A stretch of DNA of 64,000 nt from Sorangium cellulosum (lineage in GTDB: Bacteria; Myxococcota_A; Polyangia; Polyangiales; Polyangiaceae), in the NCBI RefSeq assembly GCF_002950945.1, contig NZ_CP012673.1:13507501-13571500 (forward strand), given 5' to 3'. The notes under the pieces are model-generated. The model made no database searches. It was not told the DNA's origin and was given only the letters and a program-made list of their open reading frames with translations. The translations under genes were made by a program, and so were the position numbers. Of this stretch, positions 52,301 to 61,257 are shown in pieces. Numbering within the stretch: the first letter of the stretch is position 1; each line of letters begins with the position of its first letter.

Positions 52301-53354
52301 GGATTGGTTCCGGGACCCGCCGACGATCTACTACCACCCGGATCACCTGGGCAGCACGAGCTTCGCGTCGAACAACGAGCAGGCGTTGACGCAAAGGGAC
52401 GAGTACTTCCCGACCGGGGAGCTATGGGTCGACGCGTCGGACTCGCGGTACGAGCTGCGGCGGGCGTACGTGTTCACCGGGAAGGAGCTCGATCAGGCGA
52501 CGGGGCTCTACTACTTCGGAGCGCGGTATTACGACTCGAGGATCAGCACGTGGCTGAGCCCGGACCCGATCCTGGACGAGTACATGGAGGGAGGGCCGGG
52601 GGGAGGGGTGTTCAACCCGGGGAACCTGGGGCTGTACACGTATACGCTGAACAACCCGGTGAACCTCGTCGACCCGGATGGGCGGAACCCCCAGGGGGCG
52701 AGCCGGAACTTCCCGCCCGGAATGAACGGTTGCCGGCACCCGAGCTGCTGGTCCGGGCCTGAAGGGAGTCGCGCGATTCAGCAGGTGCAGCGGGCGGAGG
52801 CAAGCTCCAGATCGGCCACCGCAGGGGCGGGGGCAGCGGGTCGTGCATCGCGCGGCATCGGCGACGTCATGCGCCGGGTGCTGGTCAGGACGGTCATGCG
52901 GCCGCAGCAGACCACTGCACTGCCGCCGCAACCCACCGTGGCGCCGTCACAGTTTCCGCCGGCGGCACAGCCGCAGCCTGCGCCGCCGGCGAGGCCGGCG
53001 CAACCGGCCCAGGCAGGGCAGTCGGCTGCGAAGCAGCCTGGGTCATCTGTAGGGGCCTCAAAGGGCGCAAATGGTCGCGCTCGCGCCCAGGAACGGCTAA
53101 AGCAAATCGCTGAAGACCCAAGTACATCATCCGCGGACCGCGGGTGGGTCAAGCAAGAACAGAACGCCATCGCCCGTGGACAGCGACCGACCATTCGCGT
53201 CCCACCAGGAAAGCAGCTCGCTCACAGTAGAGGGCGCGAGGCAGCTAAGGGCTACGATCACGTCGAATATCCTTCGAAGCTTCAGGACACGGACCTCCAT
53301 AGAACCCAGCACAAGCTCGATGCTTTTGGTCGGGCGAACAAGGAACGTCCATGA
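43328..53354 (+). CDS. secreted SpvB/Rhs toxin with nuclease-like tip (one frameshift near 43898)
   Basis: A Sec signal peptide (M-R-S-S-W...L-L-V-L-M-V-A-S-F-P-L-G-A-W-A) starts at 43328 and its frame runs to about 43898. The +1 frame continues D-G-E-V-E-I-S-P-G-A-G into the long frame (first usable codon 43932, 3140 residues). Together they give about 3340 residues, so a single-base indel is likely. In long-frame numbering: carbohydrate-binding-like start; ZU5-like domain (about 175-300); SpvB domain (about 320-420); FG-GAP/VCBS repeats between about 685 and 1720; TcB-middle region; YD repeats to about 2780; core with T-G-K-E-L-D-Q-A-T-G-L-Y-Y-F-G-A-R-Y-Y and S-P-D-P...L-V-D-P-D-G ending near 2918. 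The tip ends in about 90 residues with L-A-H-S-R-G-R-E, D-L-H-R-T-Q-H-K and G-R-A-N-K-E-R-P, resembling polymorphic toxin type 8, His-rich and nuclease-like. Confidence 0.85.
51788..52736. repeat. Rhs core repeat, copy 1 of the plus-strand array
   Basis: About 950 bp, from L-S-F-D-Y-N-E-I to beyond the core end, is repeated nearly identically at 54548-55501 with an offset of 2765 bp at the C-terminal core (G-K-E-L-D-Q at 52480 and 55245). Similarity continues at lower level about 100 codons into the tip linkers (I-G-D-V-M-R-R-V-L). Confidence 0.88.
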
Positions 53355-53740
53355 AAAAAACAACCGAAAAAGAGATCCAGGCCGTCCTGGTGCTCGATGG
53401 TCCGGCCCGCTATCGTCATTTCGTGAAAACTGTGGTCGCTTGGGAAACGGCATGGGGCCTTTGGAAGGATGGCTGGGTGCTCATGGCGAACGATGAGGGA
53501 GTACCGGTCTTCCCCCTTTGGCCAGCTCGCGAGTATGCGGAGCTTCACCGTACTGGAGACTGGGCGAACCATGAGGCTGAGGAAGTCTCTCTGGACAGAC
53601 TTCTCGGCGAGCTGCTCCCAATGCTCGCGGCGCGGGGTATGCTAGCTGGCGTGTTCCCGACACCAGCAGGTCAGGGTGTGACTCTCAGCGCCGAAGAGCT
53701 AACGGATTCGCTGCGAAAGGAGCTGATGAATTACGAGTAA
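53351..53740 (+). CDS. DUF2750-family immunity-protein candidate
   Basis: 129 residues. The ATG overlaps the toxin stop (ATGA) and follows AAGGAA. The pattern matches DUF2750: W-G-L-W-K-D-G-W-V-L-M near 36, P-V-F-P-L-W-P-A-R-E-Y-A-E near 52, G-D-W-A-N-H-E then L-G-E-L-L-P-M-L, V-F-P-T-P near 101, and a final L-R-K-E-L. The family is often found beside contact-dependent and Rhs toxins. It would neutralise the tip encoded just upstream. It is cytoplasmic with no membrane segment. This is the complete pair of the plus-strand array. Confidence 0.85.
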   Translation: MKKTTEKEIQAVLVLDGPARYRHFVKTVVAWETAWGLWKDGWVLMANDEGVPVFPLWPAREYAELHRTGDWANHEAEEVSLDRLLGELLPMLAARGMLAGVFPTPAGQGVTLSAEELTDSLRKELMNYE

Positions 53741-53745
53741 CTTCT

Positions 53746-54051
53746 GCCGGCCGCGTGATCAAGCAGCCCGGACAGAACTATTCCCGGGTAAAGCTGAATC
53801 TCGGCGACGGATTTCGGCCGGAAGAGAAGTGGAGCGGGAAGAGGACGTTTTCGTACGATCGGCTCGGGAATGTGGCGAAGCTGACGACGGAGTCCCACGG
53901 GACGCGCGAGCCGCACCGGGGGCCGTACGAGGTGACGATGGAGTACACGCTCGACGCGTTCGGACGGTTGCTGTCGATGAAGTTCCCTGGTCCCGGGGCG
54001 GAGGTGGTGACGCACGGCTACGACCGAGGGGCCCGGATGTCGAACAAATGA
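53746..54051 (+). pseudogene. internally deleted Rhs fragment (cassette A)
   Basis: About 100 codons. The first 30 match the VCBS segment G-R-V-I-K-Q-P-G-Q near 48740 of the long gene. Then the sequence jumps to G-K-R-T-F-S-Y-D-R-L-G-N-V near 51150, skipping about 2.3 kb. It ends in G-Y-D-R-G-A-R-M-S-N-K and stop. No core end and no toxin remain. Its stop overlaps the ATG of the next small gene, as if a tip had been cut out precisely in front of its immunity gene. Confidence 0.8.
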
Positions 54052-54536
54052 ATGGTTCAATGGCGCTTCCCCCCGCTAGCCTGAAGTCGCTATCTGGAAA
54101 GTGCCTTCGTGCGGTGGCGCGCATATTCTTCGAGCACGGCGGACAAATTGAAGCAGGTGACGGGGCGCTTGAGCTCTACTTGGACGATGGATCCGTATTT
54201 TTCCTCGATGGATCGGCGGATGGTGAGAGGCTTCGTGTTCAAGATGCGCCCTGGGTGGACCCATTCCAGCCTCCGATTTCCGATGAAAACCGCCTCTACA
54301 TCGAGCAGAGCGGGAAATGGAGTAGGGTAGAGCAATCGGACGATCCGAAGTTTTCTGGACTAATTGGTAAGGTCATCGCCTCGGTGAAGGTCCTGGTGAA
54401 TGAATTTGGTAGAGAAGCCGGAGTCCAGTTCTCTATTGGGGGAACGGAGCTCTGGTTCGTGGTCGCAGGTGACGAGTGCCACGTCCACTGGGTGCACCCG
54501 ATCGGGTTCCGCCCACATGCCAACGACGGACCGTAG
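54048..54536 (+). CDS. orphan immunity-protein candidate (cassette A)
   Basis: 162 residues starting at an ATG that overlaps the stop of the Rhs fragment (ATGA). An ATG four codons later is also possible; no strong ribosome site distinguishes them. The protein is acidic, with F-F-E-H-G-G-Q, L-E-L-Y-L-D-D-G-S-V-F-F-L-D-G and a C-terminal W-F-V-V-A-G-D-E-C-H-V-H-W. The DNA is clearly less GC-rich than its surroundings, as is usual for tip/immunity DNA. The family was not recognised. The matching toxin is absent, so the role rests on position only. Confidence 0.5.
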   Translation: MNGSMALPPASLKSLSGKCLRAVARIFFEHGGQIEAGDGALELYLDDGSVFFLDGSADGERLRVQDAPWVDPFQPPISDENRLYIEQSGKWSRVEQSDDPKFSGLIGKVIASVKVLVNEFGREAGVQFSIGGTELWFVVAGDECHVHWVHPIGFRPHANDGP

Positions 54537-54547
54537 GGGGTACACCC

Positions 54548-55501
54548 CAACTGTCGTTCCACTACGACGAGATCCGCAGCACCCTCACCAAGGACCAGGC
54601 GAGCTATCGGTTCGAGCGGGACGGGCTCGAGCCGGACGGCAGCATCCGATGGCGCGAGGGGTACGCTATCCGGGAGCAGACGTACCGCTCGGTGTACCAG
54701 TGCACCAGCCCGCAGCCACATGCGCCCACGCGCATCGAGGAGGACCTCGCGGCGGAGTCGCGGCCGTGGCCGCGGGTGATGAGCTACGACGGCAGCGGCA
54801 ACCAGACGGGCTGGGTTTACGACGGCTCGCAGAGGCGCACGACGGAGTGGAACGAGGAGAACCGCGTCACCCGGGTTGCGCAGAACGGCCAGGAGCTGTC
54901 GCGCATGCTGTACGACGGCGACGGCGAGCGGCGCGTGCACTTCCACCACGTCAGCGGCGAGGAGGAGACGGCGTACCACGACCAGCACCTGACGCTGCGG
55001 GACGGGCGGTTCATCACCAAGCACATCTATGCGGGGCAGACGCGGATCGCGAGCAAGATGGATCCGGATTGGTTCCGGGACCCGCCGACGATCTACTACC
55101 ACCCGGACCACCTGGGCAGCACGAGCTTCGCGTCGAATGGCGAGCAGGCGTTGACACAAAGGGACGAGTACTTCCCGACCGGGGAGCTGTGGGGCGACGC
55201 GTCGGACTCGCGGTACGAGCTGAGGCGGGCGTACGTGTTCACCGGGAAGGAGCTCGATCAGGCGACGGGGCTCTACTACTTCGGAGCGCGGTATTACGAC
55301 TCGAGGATCAGCACGTGGCTGAGCCCGGACCCGATCCTGGACGAGTACATGGAGGGAGGGCCGGGGGGAGGGGTGTTCAACCCGGGGAACCTGGGGCTGT
55401 ACACGTATACGCTGAACAACCCGGTGAACCTCGTCGACCCGGATGGGCGGAACCCCCAGGGGGCGAGCCGGAACTTCCCGCCCGGAATGAACGGTTGCCG
55501 G
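54548..55501. repeat. Rhs core repeat, copy 2 of the plus-strand array
   Basis: Direct repeat of 51788-52736, almost identical. It gives the homology needed to move cassette B's tip into the full-length gene by deletion of 2765 bp. Confidence 0.88.
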
Positions 55502-56166
55502 CACCCGAGCTGCTTCAACGGGCCCGAGGGCGCCGCGTTCCACCAGCGGCAGATGCTGCAGCGCGCGGAAGCAAGCTCCAGCGTGGCCACCACGGCGGGG
55601 GCAGCGGGTCGTGCATCGCGCGGCATCGGCGACGTCATGCGCCGGGTGCTGGCAAAGGCAGTCATGCAATCTCAGCAGGCTGCTCCGCTGCCGCCGCAGC
55701 CCACGGTGGCGCCGTCGCAGCTTCCGCAGCCGGCCAAACCTCCGCAGGCGACGTCGCCGGCGAAGCCGGCGCAGGCGGCTCCCAGGGGCGGCGCAGGCAA
55801 CGCGGGGGCTCAGGCTAGGGGAGGGGCAGCTCGTCAGGCAGTCGGTGCAGCACGTGAGGCTAAAGTGGCTGAACTTACCGGGGGAAAGGTTTCCAATGAT
55901 CGAATCGAGGCATCCGACTTGGGTCATACCGATATCGACGTTGTGGCAGGTAATGGGGATCTGGTGATGGTTGGAGGCCCAAAGAAAGGAGAGAACCTGA
56001 GCAATTTGGCCCGTGTGATCAAGCTATATCAGCACGCTGCAAACTCAGGAGAACGAAAGGTCGGTGTACGCGCGTATTTTTTTCTGCCGATACTCCTCAA
56101 AATGTTATAGATTTTACTGCAAAGAGGATCGGAGCAGAAAACGTATTCAGGATTCCGGAGCGATGA
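54548..56166 (+). pseudogene. displaced Rhs core cassette B with nuclease-like tip, frameshifted
   Basis: From Q-L-S-F-H-Y-D-E-I the frame follows the long gene's core to L-V-D-P-D-G-R-N-P, then the shared linker (G-A-S-R-N-F-P-P-G-M-N-G) and a Pro/Ala stretch. A new tip follows: V-A-E-L-T-G-G-K-V-S, G-H-T-D-I-D-V-V, V-M-V-G-G-P-K-K. The T-D-I-D and V-G-G-P-x-K pattern is that of a toxin family often found at Rhs C-termini. A T7 run at 56077-56083 shifts the frame and ends it at 56108-56110. Removing one T restores A-D-T-P-Q-N-V-I-D-F to V-F-R-I-P-E-R with a stop at 56164-56166, just before the immunity gene. No start or SpvB/TcB part is present. Confidence 0.8.
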
Positions 56167-56169
56167 TTT

Positions 56170-56727
56170 ATGGCTCAAATCTACGGCGCGGTTGAATTTA
56201 GGATCCGGGATGAATGGTATGATGTTATTTACATCAGTAGCCTGCTTCTTCAGCACTGCGATCTGAATGGATGCTTGTTTGGTGTCGATAATTATGCGGG
56301 TTTTGTGCCGCTCTTCGCCAATCGGGGAATACCTGCAGACTGTAGTGAAAACATGAGGCAAAAAATGGACGTCTATCTCGATGATGAAAGTTGGCCGAGC
56401 TGGGTTCTGTATAGTGAGCTTATTAGAGTCGACTGGGATGAGTGCGCATTGTCGAGAGATTGTAGGATTAGTGAGTATGTCGTTTGTGCCGATGGTAAGG
56501 AGAATTTTGTTACGAAGTGGCTGAATAAGTTAGGGTGCGACTGGGTGCGCCAGGTTCTGGAGACCGAGCAGGAAGCAAGAAGCGGAGATCGTGTGTTTCG
56601 TAGGCCTGTGTTGCGCAGGGCAGATGCGATCGCTGACACCGAATTCGGTCTGCTGATGAAGCTCATGGCGTGCCTCGCGGATAGATTCGGCGCAGACGGG
56701 GTTCGGCTTGTTGTCTGGTTTGGGTAG
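56170..56727 (+). CDS. immunity-protein candidate for cassette B tip
   Basis: 185 residues, ATG 3 bp after the restored toxin stop, with GGAG 9 nt upstream. It opens M-A-Q-I-Y-G-A-V-E-F-R and contains W-Y-D-V-I-Y-I, D-L-N-G-C-L-F-G-V and F-A-N-R-G-I-P-A-D. It has several Trp and acidic clusters and no membrane segment. I have seen similar openings in genes beside Rhs toxins but cannot name the family. Codon use and low GC over 55860-56730 set toxin end and immunity gene apart from the flanking core, indicating acquisition as a unit. Confidence 0.6.
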   Translation: MAQIYGAVEFRIRDEWYDVIYISSLLLQHCDLNGCLFGVDNYAGFVPLFANRGIPADCSENMRQKMDVYLDDESWPSWVLYSELIRVDWDECALSRDCRISEYVVCADGKENFVTKWLNKLGCDWVRQVLETEQEARSGDRVFRRPVLRRADAIADTEFGLLMKLMACLADRFGADGVRLVVWFG

Positions 56728-56753
56728 GAGGACTGGATGGGCTGCACAGAGCG

Positions 56754-58021
56754 ATGCAGCCAGGATCGAGCACCCCTGTGCCCGCCCGGTCGCGGACGCG
56801 GCACAAGGACGTGCAGCACCCGGGGGATCCGGTCGACACGGTGACGTTCGTGGACGGGCTCAACCGGGTGATCCAGACGAAGAAGGACCTGGAGAAGGAC
56901 CAGGGGCCGGACACCGAGCCGCTCGTGGGGATGACGGTGAGCGGGAAGGTGATCTTCGATGAGCGCGGGCGCGTGGCGGAGCAAGGGCAGCCGGTGTTCG
57001 ACACGGGCGAGGCGACGGCGTTCGTGGAGGTGGCGCAGAAGCACCCGACGGTGTTCGGGTACGATGTGCTCTCGCGCGTCGTGGAGACCCGGGAGCCGGA
57101 CGACGAGCATGGGGAGGTGGTGACCACGACGAGCTACGACATCGAGGAGCTCGACGGCGCGGCGTGGTTCGTTGCGACGGAGATCGACCCGACCGGGAAG
57201 GTGAGGAAGGCGTACCAGGACGTGGACAACGCGATCGTGGCGGTCGAGGAGCGCAACCGGCTGCACGGGTCGGAGACGTGGACGACGCTGGTGACGCGGT
57301 ACGGATACACCGCTGTCGACGAGCTCGTCCGGGTGAAGGATCCGCTCGACCACGAGACCACGGCCGAGTACGACACGGCAGGGCGGATGGTGGCGCTCAC
57401 GAGCCCGGACATGGGGCGCACGGAGTGGCGCTACGATCGCTCCGGCAATGTCGGGGCGCGGCAGACGGCAAAGCTCGCCGCGGAAGCGGCAACCAAGCTG
57501 ATCCGGTAGGACTACGAGCATAACCGGCTCGAGCGGGTGGACTACCCGGACTCGACGGACGTGACGTACGTGTAGGCGAGCCGGACGAGGCGGGGGACGA
57601 GCAGGGGAACCGCGCCGGGCGGCCGGTGGAGGAGCAGAGCGAGGCGGGGAAGAGGACGTTCTCGTACGACCGGCTCGGGAACGTGGCGAAGCTGACGACG
57701 GAGTTCCACCGGATGCGCGAGCCGCACCGGGGGCCGTACGAGGCGACGATGGAGTACACGTTCGACTCGTTCGGACGTTTGCTGTCGATGAAGTTCCCTG
57801 GTTCCGGGGCGGAGGTGGTGACGTACGGCTACGGCGTACCACGACCAGCACCTGGCGCTGCGGGACGGGCGGTTCATCACCAAGCACATCTACGCGGGGC
57901 AGACGCGGATCGCGAGCAAGATGGATCCGGGCTGGCTCCGGTACCCGCCGACGCACTACTACCCCCCGGATCGCCTGGGAAGCACGCGCTTCGCGCCGAA
58001 CGGCGAACAGACGCTGACGTG
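56754..58021 (+). pseudogene. decayed Rhs fragments (cassette C)
   Basis: Starts at L/M-Q-P-G-S-S (matching about 50260 of the long gene) and follows the core for 250 codons. A TAG replaces TAC at 57507-57509 (after T-K-L-I-R), and a one-base loss near 57575 shifts the frame (T-Y-V-stop). Further on, G-K-R-T-F-S-Y-D-R-L-G-N-V continues to E-V-V-T-Y-G-Y at about 57830, then jumps to A-Y-H-D-Q-H-L-A-L-R-D-G-R-F, ending at a TGA near 58019-58021. No tip or immunity gene is present. The oldest-looking member of the array. Confidence 0.85.
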
Positions 58022-58094
58022 ATTGTGTCTGTCACGCGTGCCCCGGGTCCGGGGCTGCTTGCCAGCCTGCGTTCGCGGTGCACACTGACGGCCC

Positions 58095-59114
58095 ATGAAG
58101 ATCCTGATCCTGGGCGGGACATTGTTCGTCGGCCGGCACATCGTCGAAGCAGCGCTCACGCGTGGCCACCAGGTGACGCTCTTCAATCGCGGTCGCCAGG
58201 CCCCCGGCCTGTTTCCCGAGGTCGAGAGGCTCACCGGCGATCGACGCGGTGACCTCGGCGCGCTCCGCGGACGGCGCTGGGACGCGGTGATCGACACCGC
58301 GGCCTACGTGCCGTCCATCGTGCGGCGCGCGGTGCGGCTCCTCTCACCCGCGGTCGAGCACTACACGTTCATCTCGACGCGCTCCGTGTACGTCGACCCG
58401 GCCAACTCCGGAGAGGACGGTCCGGTCGCGACGTTGACCGAGGAGGCGCTCCGAGCGGCGGAGGCGATCGAGCCCGAAGGGCCGTCCAACGCGTCGCTCT
58501 ACGGCGAACACTACGGCGCCCTCAAGGTGTGCTGTGAGCGCGCCGCCGAGGAAGAGATGCCCGGCCGGGTGCTGGTGCTCCGCCCCGGCCTCATCGTCGG
58601 CCCGCTCGATCCCACCGATCGCTTCACCTACTGGGTCCGCCGCGTCGCGCGCGGCGGTGACGTGCTCGCGCCCGGTCGCCCCGAGCGCCCCGTGCGCGCG
58701 CTGGACGCGCGCGATTTCGCCGCCTGGTGTGTGCAGCGGATCGAAGCTCGGACCCCAGGAGTCTTCAACGCGGCCGGCGCCGACGGCGTGACGATGCAGA
58801 ATCTGCTCGACGCCTGCGCGCGCGGGAGCGGGAGCGAGGCGCACTTCGCCTGGGCGAGCGAAGCGTTCCTGCTCGCCCACGGCGTCGCGCCCTGGAGCGA
58901 GCTGCCCCTCTGGCTGCCTGAAAAGAACAACGCTTTCCTCGAAACGGGCAACGCCAAGGCCGTCTCCGCCGGGCTCACCTTCCGGCCTCTCGTCGAGACC
59001 GTCAGAGATACGCTCGCATGGGACCGGTCCCGCGGAGAACCTGCCCTGCGCGCCGGGCTCACGCCCCTCCGGGAGGCCGAACTTCTTGCGGCGCTCGCAG
59101 GCGCGGGCAGGTGA
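58095..59114 (+). CDS. NAD-dependent epimerase/dehydratase
   Basis: 339 residues. N-terminal Rossmann motif G-G-T-L-F-V-G with M-K-I-L-I-L before it; T-R-S-V-Y and Y-G-A-L-K (YxxxK) at the expected active-site spacing; L-R-P-G-L-I-V-G-P follows. These are features of the extended SDR family acting on sugar nucleotides or related reductases. The C-terminal half is adapted for substrate binding. No signal peptide. It lies 73 bp after the decayed Rhs fragment and is not obviously linked to the toxin array. The exact substrate cannot be given. Confidence 0.85.
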   Translation: MKILILGGTLFVGRHIVEAALTRGHQVTLFNRGRQAPGLFPEVERLTGDRRGDLGALRGRRWDAVIDTAAYVPSIVRRAVRLLSPAVEHYTFISTRSVYVDPANSGEDGPVATLTEEALRAAEAIEPEGPSNASLYGEHYGALKVCCERAAEEEMPGRVLVLRPGLIVGPLDPTDRFTYWVRRVARGGDVLAPGRPERPVRALDARDFAAWCVQRIEARTPGVFNAAGADGVTMQNLLDACARGSGSEAHFAWASEAFLLAHGVAPWSELPLWLPEKNNAFLETGNAKAVSAGLTFRPLVETVRDTLAWDRSRGEPALRAGLTPLREAELLAALAGAGR

Positions 59115-59210
59115 CATGACGTGTACCCGCTGCGTGAACATGGGGGGCCGCCCCGCGTCAGGATGCGGGTCGTCGTTCAAGCGAGGCGAAATCAGGCCCC
59201 CCGGCCAGGC

Positions 59211-59900
59211 TCACTTGCCCGCCGCGATGACCCCGCAACCGATGCGCCCGCCGGCGTTCCCGGAGGGCTGGCCGCCGTCGTCCGCCTTCTCGTGGACGAT
59301 GATCGCGCGGCCGAGGAACGAGTTCGGCGCGCCCTGCTTCAGGTTCGCCCCCTTGGCGACGATCTCGTGGGTCCCGTTCCCGTCCGGCTTGACCTCGATG
59401 TTGCCGAGGTCGCCGAGGTGGCGCTGCGCGGCGTCGGGCAGGCCGTGCTGGTGGTTCTCGGGGTTGTAGTGCGCGCCCGCGCTGGCCCCGTCCGGCGCGC
59501 TGCAGTCGCCGGTCTCGTGCACGTGCACCGCGATCTTGCCCTTGGGCGCGCCCGGTACCTGGACGGACACCTTCACGCCGCCCTCGACCTCGGTGAACGT
59601 CGCGCTGCCCTTCAGCTTCGACTTGCTCCGCGCCTCGATCGGCACCGTGACGGGCGCCGCCGGCGCCGCCGCAGCCGGCGTCGCGGCCCCGGACGTCACG
59701 CCGTCGGCCCCGGTGGGCGCCGCGCCGCCGCCCGGCGGGGTGGCTTCAGGCGCCGGCGTCGCCTCGGGCGCCGCCGGCGTCTCGGGCGTCTGCGCCGGCA
59801 CGGACGGCACCTCGGGCGCCGGCTCGGGCGCGCCGCCGCAGGCGGCGACGACGAGGGCGAACGAGGCGAGCAGCGAGTAGCGATGAGCGGATCTGATCAC
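59211..59900 (-). CDS. sodC: Cu-Zn superoxide dismutase, lipoprotein form
   Basis: The start is set at the GTG at 59900, with GGAGG 5 nt upstream (59906-59910), giving 229 residues; the in-frame ATG at 59936 is less well supported. A signal sequence ends in a V-V-A-A-C lipobox, followed by a long Pro/Ala/Thr/Glu linker and the dismutase domain. Metal ligands are visible: H-V-H-E-T-G-D-C, A-G-A-H-Y-N-P-E-N-H-Q-H-G, R-H-L-G-D-L-G-N and I-V-H-E-K-A-D-D, ending G-N-A-G-G-R-I-G-C-G-V-I. Expected on the outer face of the membrane, where it removes superoxide. Stand-alone transcription unit. Confidence 0.93.
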   Translation of the reverse strand: MIRSAHRYSLLASFALVVAACGGAPEPAPEVPSVPAQTPETPAAPEATPAPEATPPGGGAAPTGADGVTSGAATPAAAAPAAPVTVPIEARSKSKLKGSATFTEVEGGVKVSVQVPGAPKGKIAVHVHETGDCSAPDGASAGAHYNPENHQHGLPDAAQRHLGDLGNIEVKPDGNGTHEIVAKGANLKQGAPNSFLGRAIIVHEKADDGGQPSGNAGGRIGCGVIAAGK

Positions 59901-60093
59901 GGAGACCTCCAGGTTCGTGAAGCCGTTGGACCTCACGGACCCTCCTAGGGCGGTCTCAGCGGGCGATCAATCGACCTGCGCACCTTTCGGGCGACGAACC
60001 GCCCGGCCGGCCGACAGGGGAGGGGACGAGCCGAGGCGCGGATCCCGCTCCGCGCCCCGGGGGGGAAGGCTCAGCCGCGCGGGCCGCGCGGGC

Positions 60094-61074
60094 TCACTGA
60101 GCGGGCGGGCAGCCGATGGGCTCGGTGCCGATCACGACGTCATCGATCCACATCGTGCGGGGGTCGTCAGCCTGATACGACTCCCAGCCGAAGCCGATGC
60201 TGGTGAACTCCGGCGCGCTCCACGTGAAGTTCTCCACCTCGCTGACACAGCCCTGGCCGGTCCCGGACATCGTGAGTTTGGACACCTCCTGGCCGTCGAG
60301 CCAGAGGCGCATCTCGTTCTTCGGCCCGTCGAAGCTGAACTCGACGCAGGTCCACTTGCCGGTCGGGACCACGACGCCCTCGGCGTGATGGTAGCAGTCC
60401 GTCTGCGGCGCGGTCTTGGGCTCGGACCAGTAGCCGGGCGTGTCGTAGTTCGCCATCATCTGGTTGCCGTCGTCGAGCGCCATCTGGCCGCCGTAGCGAT
60501 AGACGGCCGCGTACTCCGCGCCCATGTAGTCGCTCCCCGGCACGACGCCGGAGCCGTCGATGAACGTCCAGTGCACGTCCGTGGTCGGCGCCGACTCGAG
60601 GAAGAACATCATGCGGCCACGAACGACGTTCCCCTCGACGGGCAACGCGTCTCCCGTGAACTGGATCATGGCCGACTTGTAGTTGTTGTCTCCCGTGCTC
60701 GCGGGCGTCGTCACCTTCACGGACTTCGTGCCGCTGTAAGCCTGCGCGGTGTCGACCGTGACGGCGGAGCCGGTCATGGCCGTGTAGACCTTCCACGCGG
60801 TGCCTGGCGCGCCCTGCGCCTCGTACGACTCGAAGTCATCGGAGATCAGCGACGACGACGGCGTGCCGCCGCCCCCGCCGTCGCCCCCGCCGGCACCGCC
60901 GCCGCCCGTGCCCGTGCCCGTGCCGCCGCCGCCCGTGCCGCTCGTGGTCCCGCTGCCGCTCGTCGTCGAGCCCGACTCCGTGCCGTTGTCGTCATCTCCA
61001 CACGCGGCCGCGCTCACGCCGAACGTCGCGATCAAGCCGGCCAAGGTAATGCAATAACGAAGCTCCATTTTCAT
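60094..61074 (-). CDS. secreted lipoprotein with carbohydrate-binding/lyase-like beta-sandwich
   Basis: The start is at the ATG at 61074 (M-K-M-E-L-R-Y) because GGAGG lies 5 nt upstream; that gives 326 residues. A signal sequence ends in S-A-A-A-C (lipobox). A Gly/Thr/Ser-rich spacer spans about 24-70. The globular part begins D-D-F-E-S-Y and has a jelly-roll look: A-Y-S-G-T-K-S-V-K-V, several Trp residues, W-L-D-G-Q-E-V, and a final W-I-D-D-V-V-I-G. This pattern occurs in polysaccharide-lyase and LamG-type domains. No catalytic residues could be assigned, so it may bind rather than cut sugars. Confidence 0.65.
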   Translation of the reverse strand: MKMELRYCITLAGLIATFGVSAAACGDDDNGTESGSTTSGSGTTSGTGGGGTGTGTGGGGAGGGDGGGGGTPSSSLISDDFESYEAQGAPGTAWKVYTAMTGSAVTVDTAQAYSGTKSVKVTTPASTGDNNYKSAMIQFTGDALPVEGNVVRGRMMFFLESAPTTDVHWTFIDGSGVVPGSDYMGAEYAAVYRYGGQMALDDGNQMMANYDTPGYWSEPKTAPQTDCYHHAEGVVVPTGKWTCVEFSFDGPKNEMRLWLDGQEVSKLTMSGTGQGCVSEVENFTWSAPEFTSIGFGWESYQADDPRTMWIDDVVIGTEPIGCPPAQ

Positions 61075-61257
61075 TCCATCCTCCGCGGCGGCGACTATGC
61101 ACGAGGGCACCCCCTGGTTCAAGAACGAACGGTTTTGTGCATCGCCTGACCCACCCGATGGATCTGCCGTGATCCCGGGGAGTCGCCGCGCAATGATGTT
61201 CGCGCCCACAGGCCACGTGGGCGCGCCGCCTCTCGCGATCTCGGCCGCGCGAGCCCC

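Noticed and set aside
46539..52394. A 1951-codon minus-strand frame opposite the secreted Rhs gene
   Set aside because: Arg/Val/His-rich antisense translation without domains, while the sense frame has clear VCBS and YD repeats.
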